NCBI GenBank assembly: GCA_963693315.1 | Contig: OY856188.1 | Location: forward strand, 266,905,114-266,969,113 | From: Diogma glabrata | Taxonomy: Eukaryota; Arthropoda; Insecta; Diptera; Cylindrotomidae | DNA length: 64,000 nucleotides | Direction: 5' to 3' | Shown: positions 48,880 to 61,379 of the stretch, one piece after another | Position numbering within the stretch: position 1 is the stretch's first letter | Layout: each line of letters starts with the position of its first letter | Position numbers and translations under genes: made by a program | Notes under the pieces: model-generated | Seen by the model: the letters and a program-made list of their open reading frames with translations, nothing else | What the model was told of the DNA's origin: nothing | Databases searched by the model: none

Positions 48880-49460
48880 TCAGCAAACTACTCAAAAACC
48901 TCTCCATTTAGTGTTTCGAGAAAATATTTCAAAATCACAAATTCATATTTCTTTCAAAATTTGAAAAATAATGTAAAAATTAAATAAAATCAAAAATTCA
49001 AACTTTTTTCAAATCTAAAAATATATATAAATTCTATTTTTTTTTTGTACAGCAAAAATTATAACAAAATCATTAGAACTTTTTTCCAAAATTCTATAAA
49101 TATTGTAAAAAATTTTGCAAAAATTGAAACTTTTTTCAAAATTTCAAAAATTATAAATTATAATAAAATCAAAAATTTTAAATTTTTCAAACTTCTAAAA
49201 ATATTACAAAAATTCTTACAAAGTCGAAAATTGAAACTTTTTTCAAAATTCTAAAATTATGTATAAAAGAATTCTTTTTTTTTTCATAATTCAAAAAAAA
49301 ATTGCAAGAATTATAACAAAAACAAAAATTAAAACTTTTTCCAAAATTTTAAAAATATTGCAAAAATTATTACAAAATCAAAAATATGTACAAACTTTTT
49401 TCAAGATTCCAAAAATATTTCAAAAACTATAACAAATTCAAAAATTTCTATGTCCAATTT
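48880..49460 (+). repeat. Degenerate AT minisatellite
   Basis: Loose units of roughly 55-60 bp repeat aaaattataacaaaatc, aaaattgaaacttttttc and aaaattctaaaaatatt. At least six diverged units can be traced. The tract resembles 18720-19500. Confidence 0.65.
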
Positions 49461-49484
49461 CATTTTCAATTACATTTACGTCAT

Positions 49485-50033
49485 AAAAACAGCAATTTTT
49501 TTTTTCCAAAAAATTGGCTAAAAAAATAAATGAAATCATTTTTTGACACACTTGACATTATTTTTTTGACAAACTTGTAATGGAATAATCTAGTTTTTAA
49601 TCTCACATACCCCACATACCCCATAATCTCACATCTCACACTTTTTAATCTCTCCACTATCAAGATTTCTTCAAATTCAATGTTCCTACTCGTAATCATT
49701 AAAAATGAACGCTTTTTAAGCCAAAAATATGAAAATTTGCTATTTTTGACACACATAATGATTTTTTTGACACACTTCCGGTACAGTATCGAACACAGCG
49801 TTATTTCGGACCTGTCCCTTGAGTATACTTATTTTTAGAAAAAAAAATGTTGAAATCCCTCCAGCGGTTTTTTAGATTTCGTAGGTAATGACGGCCGGCA
49901 GACAGACACACATTTTTTTTTGCTTTTTTAGAATCAGTAGGTCCTAAAACGTCGAGAAATGCCAAAAAAAGTGGGGGCAAGAATTTCACTTTTGACTCAT
50001 GAATGTAATACTTAGGTCTTTCAGACCGAAGTA
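49485..50033 (-). repeat. Dispersed repeat B, copy 3
   Basis: Reverse complement of the family at 8477. It starts at the hairpin acttaggtctttcagaccg (about 50010-50030) and carries the ggcatttctcgacgttt and cctacgaaatc blocks in complement. It includes the gacacacttccggtacagt segment and the acacacttgac words. The 91-aa and 62-aa minus frames inside it are not conserved in the other copies. Confidence 0.85.
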
Positions 50034-51429
50034 ATTCGTGTTTAAATCACATTATATCAATTCACCATACGAATGGTAATTCGAACAAGACGAACGGATT
50101 TAATTGTGCTTCAAGATATTGTTACAAATAAATAAAATTAAAATAAAATTGTAATTTATTTTTTTATAATTTATAGATATTTTTAGATATTAATGTACTG
50201 CTATAAATGATGAAAAGTAATTCCATGAAAGTTAGTAGAAAACAAAGTGAAAATAGTGTTCTGAAAATACAAGTTGTTAGAGTCTGAAATAATTGTTGTT
50301 AAGAATTAAAATTGATTAACAAAATTTATGTTGTTACTTTGGTAATATTTACGTTATAAAAATCGTGAGGGAGTGTCTGTTTGCGTTAATTAACTATTAA
50401 GTGTGCGATAATTGGCAATTTCTGAATTTATTTTTGATTGATGAAATCAAAAATTTTATTTTTAGACGGTAAACATACTTAAGAAATTTTTGATCAAAAA
50501 TATATTTGAACGAGAATCATAATCAAATTTATCAAAATTTTCGATTTTTTTTTTCAATTTTATTATAATTTTTTTTTTTTTTGTAAAATCATCAATCAAT
50601 TTGAAGGTTATAAAAATAATTTTCATATGAATTTCCAAAATGATTTTTCTTAAAAACAGATTTGTTTTTTATATTATTAGTATGCAAAAAAAATTTTTTT
50701 TCACTTATTCATCTCGTTAAAAAAAAGTCTTGTGAATAAGAATAAAATAAAAAAAAATTAAAAAGAAATTCAAATTTTGAAAATCATTTTATTTTAAGAT
50801 TTAAATTTTTCTTTAACTCAAAAGAAATAAAAAAAAAAAACAATATAATAACAAAATTGGAAAACGTAAAATAAAAAAAAAAAAATAAAAATTGAAAGGA
50901 AAGATTAGCTCTGAAATAAATTATTATTTGAAAATTTTGAAGTGTTTTCAATTTTCTTTTTTCCTCATTATTTTTGATTGAAAATAAATTTATTGTTTGC
51001 AATTTTGACATTGACATTGCCATTTTGAAAAGTAGAAGAATGAAATTGATTTGATTTATTATTCTTATTACTTGAATATGTTTTGCGAACGGGAAATATT
51101 GATTCCGTTTTAGTGAATTATGTGTAGGCGGTTGAATGATTGATAACTTATGATTTCGTAAGATATAGTTTTTAAGAAATATTATTTAGGGCGAAAATAT
51201 GCTTCTTCAAATTTGGTAAAGAAAATTAAGAATAGAACATTATAGAAAATATTCTCAAGGGAAACATTAAAAGCAATATTGGAATATAAGAAACATTTAA
51301 ATTGATGTGGGAGTAAAATAAATAGTAGGAGTAAATGTATAACAAGAAATAAAACTAGAAAAGTTTCAATTACTGCAATCGATCATATATATCTCAGTTA
51401 CTATTTCGTTGACGAGATACGAATATCTA
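50034..51429. other. AT-rich intergenic sequence
   Basis: No gene is recognised; long A and T tracts dominate at 50540-50900. Confidence 0.55.
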
Positions 51430-51905
51430 CGTTTGAAGCTCCAAAGAGTTAAGAAAAAATAAATGCGACAAGAAAACAAAGAATAAGTAAGACAGTGATA
51501 GAAAAAAGAGGAAAAGAGGAATACACAGAGAAAAATAGAACAAAATTGAAAGAAATAGAAAGGAACAGAAATATTTAGTAATATGGAGAAAAATAGAGCA
51601 AAATAGAGAGAGGTAGATAGACATAAAGAAAAAAATGATCAGGGCGAATTATAGGTAAACTAAACTGTAAAGAGGGTGAAACTGAAAGACATAGGAAGAC
51701 CTATAGAGGTTCGGTAGCAAATATAGAGGAATAAAAGTAGAACAAAATACAGAGCAATGAACAGAAAAAAGGGTAGCAAAGAAAAATAGAGGTGTAAAAA
51801 ATAAAAACAACAATGACGAAATTGGGAGAAAGAGAAGAAGAGAATAGAGAATGAATGAGAACAAAAGAAAAGCAAAGTAAAAAAAAAAATAAAAACAAAT
51901 ATTTA
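51430..51905 (+). repeat. Purine-rich cryptically simple tract
   Basis: For almost 500 bp the plus strand is mostly A and G, built of words such as aaaatagag, aaagaaaa and agaggaa without a fixed period. The overlapping Phe/Leu/Ser-rich minus frames (up to 102 aa) follow from the pyrimidine-rich strand and are not genes. Confidence 0.75.
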
Positions 51906-53290
51906 CTCTCGTCCATCTGAAGTGGACCAAAACTGTAGTATAAGATCTTACTCTCAAACAGTGATAAATATGATCCTTTGCTTGGTGTTTGTGGCCAATA
52001 GTTCACCATTAGTCTAGAATCTAGCCAAAATTACGTTAAGTGTCAGTTGACCTATAGGGTGATACAAACAGATATAATGGAAGAAAAGTTTCTATTACCT
52101 GCCTTATATATGCGCTTAAATATTGACCCCAATTATGTAAGATATCAAAGATATCAAAGATTTTTTATAATTGCACTACTTTTCATGTTCTTATATTTTT
52201 ATGATTTTTAAACAACAACAAAACTTTAAGTCTGCCTTCTATAAATCATTTGTGTAATACAAAACCATAACTATTGAATTGAAAGGCAAACGATTTTTCT
52301 GGTTATTTTATAAGATTTAAAATTTTAAATTTTACTTAATGTTTAGCTTCTAACATCTTAAATATTTTATACTCCATGTACAGAAAGATTTTCCATCTAA
52401 ATAATTTTCTTCTCTGCTCTTGTTTCGTTCTTTTATTTTATTTCGAAAAAGTTATCATGATTCAATATAATGATAATACTGTAATCAAGATCTATATTGA
52501 AAATACAGAAAGAATAAGAATTAGAAATTTTTTATGATATTTTGAATTGGAATACTAAGTAGCGTAATTTAATCAAAAATAAAAAAAAATTGAAGCTTTA
52601 AATAAGTGAGGTTATATTTGTATATATGTTTCAGTTCAATTATTATAAATTTGTATTTGTTTTATTTAGCTAATCAATTCAATATTTTAGAATATCGTCG
52701 GATAATATAACTAATCTATGTATATCATACGATGTGTCGACACGGATATGTATGATAGATACATATCCATGAAAGTTAGAACAGCTTAAGTATGGACAGA
52801 AATATATAGGAAATACGTAGAGAATGGGATGTCAAAGCAGCAGGAGTTCTTTAAAATATGTTATATAGGAGAAAAGTAATGCTGCTAGGATTAACTTTAC
52901 TCCTTTTCTAAGCAATATGCGTCTAAGTGACGAAAACTATACTGGAAAGTTAGCAAAAATGGTATGGCAAGGAAAGCTCTATGATTGAGATTAAAATCGA
53001 TATACAAAAATGTGCCAACTAATACTAATAATGTTAACGAGGTAGCAAACTTGAGAAAATAATCACAACCTAATATTTGTATCTCGTGAATTGTTTCTGT
53101 TTCGAATCCAATAAAAAAAGTTTAGAGCAAAAGGACAAATTAAAGGTAGAAGTTGCTTCATGACACTGAATACAGATTATAAGCCCGCAAAATCTTTTTA
53201 CCAGACAAAATTTTACTTTGGCCTTATATCTTGAATTTTTCATTTTGAATCAGAAGTATTTGAACTTCATTGAAATTTATTTTATTTGTA
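51906..53290. other. AT-rich intergenic sequence
   Basis: No gene is recognised. Confidence 0.55.
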
Positions 53291-53600
53291 AATAAACATT
53301 ATGTGCAGCTGTAGAATCAATTTCGGACCTTGTTGCACGCGTCACTGGGTTTCTCACACCTTACTATTTAGCGGGATAGCATCAGCATTTCAAAGTTTTG
53401 CAATTATTAATTTAACCCGGTCGCAACAACAAAAGTTGTATGAGATTGTCAATTTTACATTTTTAAAAAAAAGTGTAGAGAACCTCTACGGGGTGTCAGA
53501 TCGAGGACGCCTTCACGTCTTGATCTTTGAAAATCTTAATCCGCCATTTCAGTTTATACAAAATAATTTATCTTAACATTTACAAATAAATTAACAATAA
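53291..53600 (+). other. Unrecognised 91-aa open frame
   Basis: An open frame at 53301-53576 has more balanced amino-acid composition than the surrounding AT-derived frames and starts with a Cys-rich stretch (MCSCRINFGPCC). I recognise no domain, no signal peptide and no neighbouring exon. It may be a retroelement relic, given the GC-richer patch around gaacctctacggggtgtcag. Confidence 0.3.
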
Positions 53601-54117
53601 ACAAATTACAACCACTTATAGCTAATTGATCCGTAGTTCTTCAATAAATTTTGAGTTTCTGTTCAGTCGTTTTCTGTTATGTTACATCCGTTTAATCTCG
53701 TTAAATCCACTCAACACAATTTTTATTCCAAATTAATTTTTTATTTTTATATCTCTTATTATTATTTTCGCTACCTCTAATAAATTTGCAAGTTCATAAA
53801 TAAATATATTTCCGCTAACTTTCCACTATTCACTCAGTTTTTCTGCTCTTTCTGGTTCATCAATTTGTTCTCCAATAATTAATTATGTATAATCTTCGCA
53901 TAATAGTGGCTAATCTCACAAACACAAATTAGATATCTATATAACTCAAAATTCCCTTTCCTTTTAATTATTGGATTTGAGTCGAATAACTACAACTGAC
54001 TAGGAATCGCCCACCCCGAAATTCAGCCATTGTAAATAGAAATTGTAAATAGACCTCCTAACCAAATAGCTATAACACATTATTTCAGAGTTTAATTAAT
54101 TAATATAGATTGATTTT
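53601..54117. other. AT-rich sequence upstream of P2
   Basis: No gene or repeat family is recognised. Confidence 0.45.
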
Positions 54118-54619
54118 GTAATGAAGCTGTTCTTCAAACTTCGTAATTGAGAGTCGAACTACTTTCCCACACGCATTAAATTTGTATTATCAGAGACTTT
54201 CGAAGTTGTTTTATCGTCTCTTGAAATAATTTCCGTTTAAAATTTATCATAAAACAGTTGTGCAATCTCCTCAAATTGGAATCGCTCTATTTCCTCAAAA
54301 AGACAAGAAAAAAATCAAGCAATCGGTTACTTCTCGTTTGCTGTATTGTCATGAACTTTTGAAGTTGTTTTTGCTTTCCTTTTTTTAAATACAATTTTCT
54401 TACATTCATCTCGTAATCAATTTTTTTCATAAATCTTTTCTAATTTTGAAATGAGTTAGTTGTGCAAACTTTTAAGTGGGTACAAAGCTTAACGAAGGAA
54501 AATACCTAAGAAACAAACTTATCGTTTTGTTATTGTATGTAAACGACCGTTAATATGATATAAATAGAGCCCGGCAGATGGCTTCTCTCTCTTAGTCATT
54601 TAGTAGTTCTATGGTAAGT
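54118..54619 (+). promoter_or_regulatory. Promoter/first-exon-like cassette P2
   Basis: TATAAATAG at 54559-54567 is followed, 35 bp from its first base, by the A of TCTTAGTC (54590-54597). ATGGTAAGT at 54611-54619 looks like a short first exon ending at a consensus donor, followed by atttttga as in P1. Upstream lie gtaatgaagctgt (54119), cacacgcattaaattt (54171), tttatcataaaacagttgtg (54243), a second diverged copy of that block ending agttgtgcaaacttttaagtgg (54451-54481), and aacgaaggaaaa. The layout matches P1 and P3. No protein exon is identified before the LINE at 55055. Confidence 0.6.
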
Positions 54620-55054
54620 ATTTTTGACGGCTGTTTGATGAGTTTGTTTCTTTTATGAGATGTTAGTCGAGTTGTCAAATTGTAAGAATCGAATGGTGAT
54701 TTTGGGTAATGAAACCAGAAGAGAACAAAATTAAACAACCAGAAAAATATTTGGGATTAGAAGGGACCCTTTTGGATGCTAATATATTGTTTTGAGTTTG
54801 ACCTACGATCTTTTTATTCACCAGGAGATGATAAAAAAATCTGACTCTCATCTCAAACTGGAATAACAGCGATGCCGCCTTGTTTTTAACGTGTGGTGAG
54901 TTGGCATTAAAATATAACCTGTGTTACATAGCTAAATGTCGGGTGAACTATTAATAATAGAAATTATGTTACTGGAAAGTTTTGTTTTTGATCTGCAATC
55001 GATCTAAGATCGTATGTGGTTGTGTTAATTTAGTTAGTTTTTTAATTTAGCGTA

Positions 55055-58000
55055 TGGTTTTTTTTTTGTGACACATTAAAAATTAAACTTAAAAATAGGT
55101 AGACTCTTCTATGAAATCTACCTAAAACAAAACATGGATACACATTAAATGAACTTACAATCGATTTGATTGCGCGTCTTTTAGTAAAAAAGTAAAAAGT
55201 AAAATATTTGAACATTGGGCAGTACATTTGAACATTAGATGTTTACATCGAGCGAGTCTATCCATGCTCCTACATCGGGAGTTGCCAAATGGATGTCTGA
55301 GATGTTGCCATTGTACCGTCGAATTGGACACACAGTTGCAATGTGTTTTATGGTTTGTTGTGGAGTGCCGCAGTCGCACTCAGGGGACTCTGAAATGCCC
55401 CACTTGTAGAAAGAATCAGCACAACGTCCATGATTCGTTCTTATTCGGTTTAGTGTAGTCCAGGTATGACGTGGCAGATCGGAACCAGGTTGGGTAGAAG
55501 TCGGGTTAGTAATAGAAAGACCAGTTGTGTTGTGATGATGCCAGGAGGTGTCCCAGGCATCCAAGATATTAAAATCAGTTGCCAGTAGGTTCCTGGCAGT
55601 TTTATGTGGAGGCTTTCTTGATTTCAATCGACAACGAGCGTGGTCACCGTAATATTCGTGCAAGGATAACGTGATGTTGTTGGTTACCTTTTCATGTTCA
55701 CGCATGAGAGCATGCGAGCGTCTGAGTGCAGGTGGAGCGATATTGCTTACACAGGGAGCCAAGGTAAAGCGGTGGATCTGATAGTACCACTTATAGTACG
55801 CATCGTGGCATGCAGCTGGCAGTCAACTTTTTGAGTATGTGTTCTATTCAACCAGACTGGTGCGCCATACTCAGCCACTGACTAAACCAGACTTAGAGCA
55901 GTTGTGCGGAGGGTAGCTGGAGTAGCACCCCATGTCGAGCCTGCCAGTTTGTGCAATATATTGTTTCTCATTAAGTTTAAAAGAAAGAGTTCTATCGAGA
56001 GTAATGCCCAGGTACTTTGGCTGTTGATTGTATTTAAGACAGTGGCGTTAAATAACACTGATAGTTCGTGTTTTGCCAGTTTGTTGTTTAAGTGGAAACA
56101 GGAGCTCTAGGTTTTACTTAGATTGGGAAATAAACTCCACGTTCGAAAATAGTCATTCATTATCGCTAGGTCAGTTGAGAGCAAATCCTCCAAGACACCC
56201 ATGTCTTTGTTTTGAGTGGCCAGGGTTCAGTCATCAGCGTAACCAAATTTCTTTGATGTTGTGTCATTAATGTCATGAATGTACAGATTAAAAAGTAATG
56301 GCGCCAGGACGGATCCCTGTGGCAAACCATTGTTAAGCATTTTAGGCCTACTACAGGAACTATTTAGATGAACTTTGAATACACGATTACTCAGCATGTT
56401 GTTAATTAAACGCGAGATGGTGCTGCAAGGTATTGCATTGAACAGCTTATATATAATCCCGATTCGCCAGACCGTGTCATATGCTGCAGTAAGATCGATG
56501 AATACTGCGCCTGTTTTTAGTTTTTTTTGATACCCAGCTTCGATATAGGATGTTAAAGCGAGCAGTTGGTCAGTGCAACTGCGATTGGGACGAAAACCAG
56601 CTTGTTCGACTGGGATCTGGTCATTCAATATCGGTGCGATACGATTGTATATGAGCCGTTCTTAAAAGGGCAATCGGGCGATAGCTTCCTGGTTCATTGG
56701 ATGGTTTGCCTGGCTTAAGTATCGCTATCACTTTCGTAGTCTTAAAATGTTTTGGTAGATTGCCGGTTTCTAGGACATTCGAGAAAAATTTAGTTAGCCC
56801 CTGTTTTACATTTTTTCCAGCATTTATAAGAAATTCTGGAAAAATGCCATCGTAGCCAGCTGCTTTTCCGTTTTTTGTTTGGGACAGAGCTGATTCTAGT
56901 TCTTCGCTACTAAAAGAGTTCGCATACTTCGATGGAGACGAGCAATTGCGCTTCATTTCTCTCAATTTGCGTTTAATTGTTCTCTTATGAAGGCGATTAA
57001 TAGAAGAACGAGACATGTTTACTATGTGATTTGCAATGTCCTCTGGATTTATTTCATTGTTAGCACGAGTAATTGAGTTTGAGCCACCCAGTTTCCGAAG
57101 GATACTCCATGCTTCCCTGCTTGAATGGGAAAAATCAATGTTTTCAACAACGTTAATCCACTTTTGTTTTCTCGAAGCGTCCAGTGAGTATATTAAGTCA
57201 TCAGCCATGTCTGCCTCACCACTACTAAGGTACTCTTCATATAATTTATCGCTCTCTACTCCAGCAAGGAATATATTCTTCACGGAAGCCTCTTGGGATG
57301 CATTTCTTTGCAGTTGAGATGATGGCTCCAACAAATCTATCGTAATTTTTACGAATTCGTTGGATCCAGCGAATCACTGCATCCAACTCCAACCTATATT
57401 TAGCCCAGTCAACTTTGTTCAAATTCCATCTAGGTTGAGGAGCAGAGTTAACGATTGGAATTTGGATTCCTACCTCAAGAATTACTGGACGATGTTGAGA
57501 GCGTGGAAAACCTTGTAAGACAGCCCTAGAAATTGGAATAGGGCTACGTTGTTCGTTTTTTGTAGAAAAACAGAGGTCGGGATTGTAATCGCATCACCAC
57601 CTTGCAGATCTAAAGGTTTTCATGTCTTTCGCATCATATACCAGGAACATGTTGTTATCATCCGCCCAGTCGGTCAGTTGCACGCCATTGGTATTATTAT
57701 TTGAGTAGGACCACTGAGTGTGATCTGAGGCTATTGAAGTCACCAGCATATATTGCTGGGTGGTGAAATAATGGTAGAGTAGCAGCTGGCCATCCTGTAT
57801 TTGGAGGCTTGTATACGTTTACAATTTTTGTGTCCGTTTTTTCAAAACAATAAGATGTATGTCGTTGTCGGTCTGTGTAAGTACGTGCGTGCAGTTCAGG
57901 ATTTCTGACTTAACATATGTGGCAGATCCATATGATTGATGGTAAATAGCACTAATTAATTTGTAACCAACAACGTTTCCTCTAGAGGTAAGTTGCGCTT

Positions 58001-58260
58001 CATCTGCTGCATGCGTTTCTTGCAGAATTACAACGTCGATGTCGTAATCTTTTAATAATATTTGTAAATGTTCAGTTTTTGACCTGTTTATGCCTTCAAT
58101 GTTCAATTGCAAAATACGTACTGAAGGTCCAATATTTTTTGTCTTATGGTGCTAAAAAGTACCGTTGTTATTGTGATTTTGGTTCATGTTTATTTTTTTT
58201 TGTGTCACAGCCAAGAGTTCGAAATGAAATGTTTGGCTAAAATAGAAGTTGAAATAGACT
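55055..58260 (-). mobile_element. LINE copy on minus strand with possible 9-bp target duplication
   Basis: The element runs from about 58260 to an A-run (T-run on plus) at 55058-55067. tttagcgta occurs directly outside both ends (55046-55054 and 58261-58269), a candidate target-site duplication. It has a short 5' leader of about 130 bp, one large decayed EN-RT frame and a 3' UTR of about 170 bp. There is no room for an ORF1. Confidence 0.75.
55235..58180 (-). pseudogene. LINE endonuclease-RT polyprotein, several frameshifts
   Basis: About 980 aa, read on the minus strand. The endonuclease starts at about 58112 with LQLNIEGINRSKTEHLQILL and VILQETHA (the catalytic Glu), continues in other frames through SDHTQWSYSNNNTNG and ends with SQHRPVI. 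Frame 57334-56621 is the linker and RT fingers: NGKAAGYDGIFPEFL, then KVIAILKPGK and SYRPIALL. Frame 56628-56227 is the palm, with QAGFRPNRSCTDQ, VFIDLTAAYDTVW, GLPQGSVLAPLLFNLYI and the catalytic YADD, directly followed by a stop codon. The thumb follows in other frames. The last frame (55762-55235) is the C-terminal arm with RIRTNHGRCADSFYKWG and a C-C-C cluster (ECDCG...CP). The family is common in arthropods; clade not decided. Confidence 0.92.
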
Positions 58261-58269
58261 TTTAGCGTA

Positions 58270-58667
58270 ACCCAGGGTGCAGCGCGAGGAGCTTATCTAT
58301 TTCACACACCCTCACAGTTATATACTAACTATTATAGTTGCCATAGGAAAACACAGACAATGGACTCCTATATGGCTTAACTTTCCGTGATGCGGATAAT
58401 AAAATAAATTTACAACACGTAATTACATTCGATTAACATTTTCGGACGATACACTTCAATAAAAAAAAATTAAAAATTTGGTAATACATACAATTCAATA
58501 ACCTCGGAATCGACCTTGGAAATAAAGGTTTCTCATATTAAAAAATTTTTTTGGTTTTAGGTTATTGATCGATCTATTTTGATATCATTTCACATGAATT
58601 TACACTAAACGGCACGAATATTAATTTAACCAATTTTGAATGCAGTATTGATTTAAAAGATTTCAAG
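58270..58667. other. Sequence between LINE and P3
   Basis: It includes a less AT-rich patch at 58270-58330 and then AT-rich sequence lying downstream of P3 on the minus strand. No exon is recognised. Confidence 0.4.
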
Positions 58668-59075
58668 TATAATCAAAAATTCAATACCATTTTTATTGTC
58701 TCGTTTTTGACTATGATATCACCACCACAGAAGATGTAAAACAAAAAACAAAACCAAAACAGCTATTCGTCTAAGCAGACAAAAAGTCGAAATCCAAATG
58801 AGAGCGAGGACATCTGTCGCGTAGTATTTATAGTAAAAAGAATGGTAGCATTATCTGGTAACTTGTTTGAAACCCACTAAAGAGTCTGCACAACTGTTTT
58901 ATGATAAATTTATACAGAAATTATTGCTATAGACGATCACGAATTGAATATAAGAAATTATATTTGATAAGGGCGAAAATAACTACAAAAGTTTTTGACA
59001 CTGAAAATTCCGTGCGTGTAGGAAAACAATGCGGCTCCAAATCACGAAGACCGAGTGACAGCTTCATTACAGGGT
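58668..59075 (-). promoter_or_regulatory. Promoter/first-exon-like cassette P3
   Basis: Read on the minus strand: gtaatgaagctgt near 59072, acacgcacggaatttt, tttatcataaaacagttgtg (58908-58889), then cagactctttagtgggt as in the second block of P2. TATAAATA follows at 58832-58825, with a start-like CTCATTT whose A is 33 bp from the first T. The segment between TATA and start (acagatg-cctc) is closest to P2. A donor-like ATGGTATTGA at 58690-58681 is followed by atttttga. No coding exon is recognised downstream. Confidence 0.55.
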
Positions 59076-60339
59076 GTATGTAATCTTCTTTGGTTTTATC
59101 ACTACTTTTGATTACTTAGTTGACTAAAACTATTATTAAAATTTTGACTATTATTTCACTTATTTGATTTACACTATATCGCCTTTCGTATACAATTTTT
59201 TTGTTTTGTAGTTGGACTGTTTATAAAGCGCAATACGGTGTTAATTGCTTTATGAAAAAATTATGTAAGTTACAGGCATTTCATTAACCTTATTTCCTCC
59301 ATAAAAAATATTTTTTCCTCCAAACCTAAAATTCGTATCTATAAACATCATTTATAGTTTTTAATGCTATTTTACTGTTTTAAACATTTTTAATGTCCTT
59401 TTTTATTTCCCATATAATTTTTTTATCAGCTTTTGTTGTCATATATTTTTTCGTTGTGTTCTAGAACTACCAACAAAATATTATAAATAACGACGTTGAC
59501 GTTAAACAAGAGTAATTTTGATGAAATATGTTAGAATTTTTGTTTTGTTTTCTTTCTTCTTTGTTCCATTGATTTGATTCAAAATGTCATCAATTTTCAA
59601 TGAAAATAGAATTATATTTTTCTGTGGTTAATTTTCTTTATTTGATTTGATTTGTTTGTATGTCTTTTTAGATTATTTGTTTGATGTGATTTATTGTATT
59701 TATGATCACTGAACTTTAAAAGACGAATACAATTTAAAATTGTTGGGTTTTTCTTCGAAACTTTTGGATGCGAGCTAATCAAAATAATGGGTTACTTAAA
59801 CATAAAAAATTATAAGTTAAATATTTAAGAAAAAATGGTCACATAACAAGCATTGTTGTGTAAAAGGAATTAAAAAATGTGTTCGCTCACTAAAGTCATA
59901 TGCTCTAATTCGTTATCCAATCGTTAATCATTTTTCTACAAAAGCTATCCGAAATTTTTGTTTGCTATTCAGAAAAGAAAGCTCTTTTTCATTATTCTGC
60001 ATGTAAATATGATAACGTGGGTCACGAATAGTTTGGCCATTTGCACTTACTAACTTTGCCGTAAAACAGAGATACGAATATGTTTGAGACATCATATACA
60101 TTCGATTTCATACTAACATCAATGGTGAAAGGATATATTAAAAAAATATAACAAGTTCAAAAACAGTATAGTACTATCACGTTTTACAGACGATTATAAA
60201 TTATGGTGATAGTTTTAGAAGTCACGGCTTTATAAAATAAACGCTGTGGATCAGTTAGCATAACTCGTTTAAACGCCCGTGAGCTCAAGGGATGGGCGAT
60301 CCAAATAAGTATGGAAAATTAAGTTGAACAAAATGGTAC
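59076..60339. other. AT-rich intergenic sequence
   Basis: No gene is recognised. Confidence 0.55.
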
Positions 60340-60650
60340 CTTGGTATTCGGTTGGTGAGTCCTGTAAAAATTTGATTGTTCTTTCTTCAAATTTTGATTT
60401 ATTTTCATTTTCACGGTTTCGATTTTTATAACGAACCCTATTGGTGAGAGTACAATATGTTTTTCGCATTATATCGATTATATCATAAATCATAAATCCT
60501 TTAAACCTAAAATTTGAGGTACGTATAAAATTAACCTATCCACACAAGATGACGGGTTAAAAAAATAAACACAGTTGTTTTTATTTGTTTTGATGTACGA
60601 TATGAGACCTTTGAGAAAATACATTTTTTTATCGAGACAAGTAGGATATC
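60340..60650 (+). repeat. Satellite-like repeat C, second locus, left part
   Basis: ttggtgagag, cattatatcgattat, aaaatttgag, tccacac(a)aagatgacgg and tttgagaaaatacattttttt match 27001-27230 in order. The block is interrupted by the LTR at 60655. Confidence 0.85.
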
Positions 60651-60654
60651 ATAT

Positions 60655-61350
60655 TGTTACGTTTTTCGAACCTTACTTCGAATTGGCCCAACTCACAATT
60701 CGATAAACGCAATTCCCAATCTCTTCCGAGTTCGATCATTGATTAGTTAGCAAACACACCCGGTTTTATTAAATATTCAACAACTTAATTCTTTCACAAC
60801 AACAGGAAAACAATACAGCAAACAATATTCTTGACTAGAATATTCTTCCAACAGCTTCCGAAACTCCGACGGTTGATGGTAGTTATTTCCAGTAATAGAA
60901 CGTTTAAAATAATACACAAAATATTTTTACTCAATAAAACTTAAAACTTTACTAATAAAACTTAAAACTTTACTACTTTACTAACTTTTCACTAATTTAA
61001 AGATCACTTTTATAATTTTAACTTCACAATCGCAGGTTTAAAATAAACTAATTAAAAACTACAAGAGGCAATTTCCTTATATACATTCTGCTTAATCTCT
61101 AGAAATTTCGCGGTCACTTTTTAGAAACCTTGAGAAAATATTAGAAGATTCGATTATTTTACGTTACGTTGATTTGATTCATAAAATCAATTGTTTTGTG
61201 TAGACCTTAATTCTAAGAACATGTACAACAACAACAACACTATTCATTTCATTCACTTTCTGTTGTGTTTTGTTGATTTTATTTTCCTGGAAGTGACCGT
61301 AATCGTCTAGATCTTTCTGTAATCGTCTAGATTTTTCTGTACTCTTAACA
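60655..61350 (-). mobile_element. Solo LTR with atat target duplication
   Basis: The ends are TGTTA...TAACA, and atat lies directly outside both (60651-60654, 61351-61354). On the minus strand a TATA-like gtatataagg lies near 61080 and an AATAAA signal near 60756, in LTR order. A 21-bp tandem repeat (tctttctgtaatcgtctaga) lies near the right end. No internal retroelement sequence is present, so this is a solo LTR left after LTR-LTR recombination. It shares only the terminal TGTTACG with the LTR at 45941, so it is a different family. Confidence 0.8.
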
Positions 61351-61379
61351 ATATGAAATAGTTCTACTTCAGTATTTCT

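Noticed and set aside
51427..52009. Overlapping Phe/Leu-rich minus-strand frames up to 102 aa that look like membrane proteins
   Set aside because: They arise from a pyrimidine-rich simple-sequence strand; several frames are open at once, as expected from biased composition.
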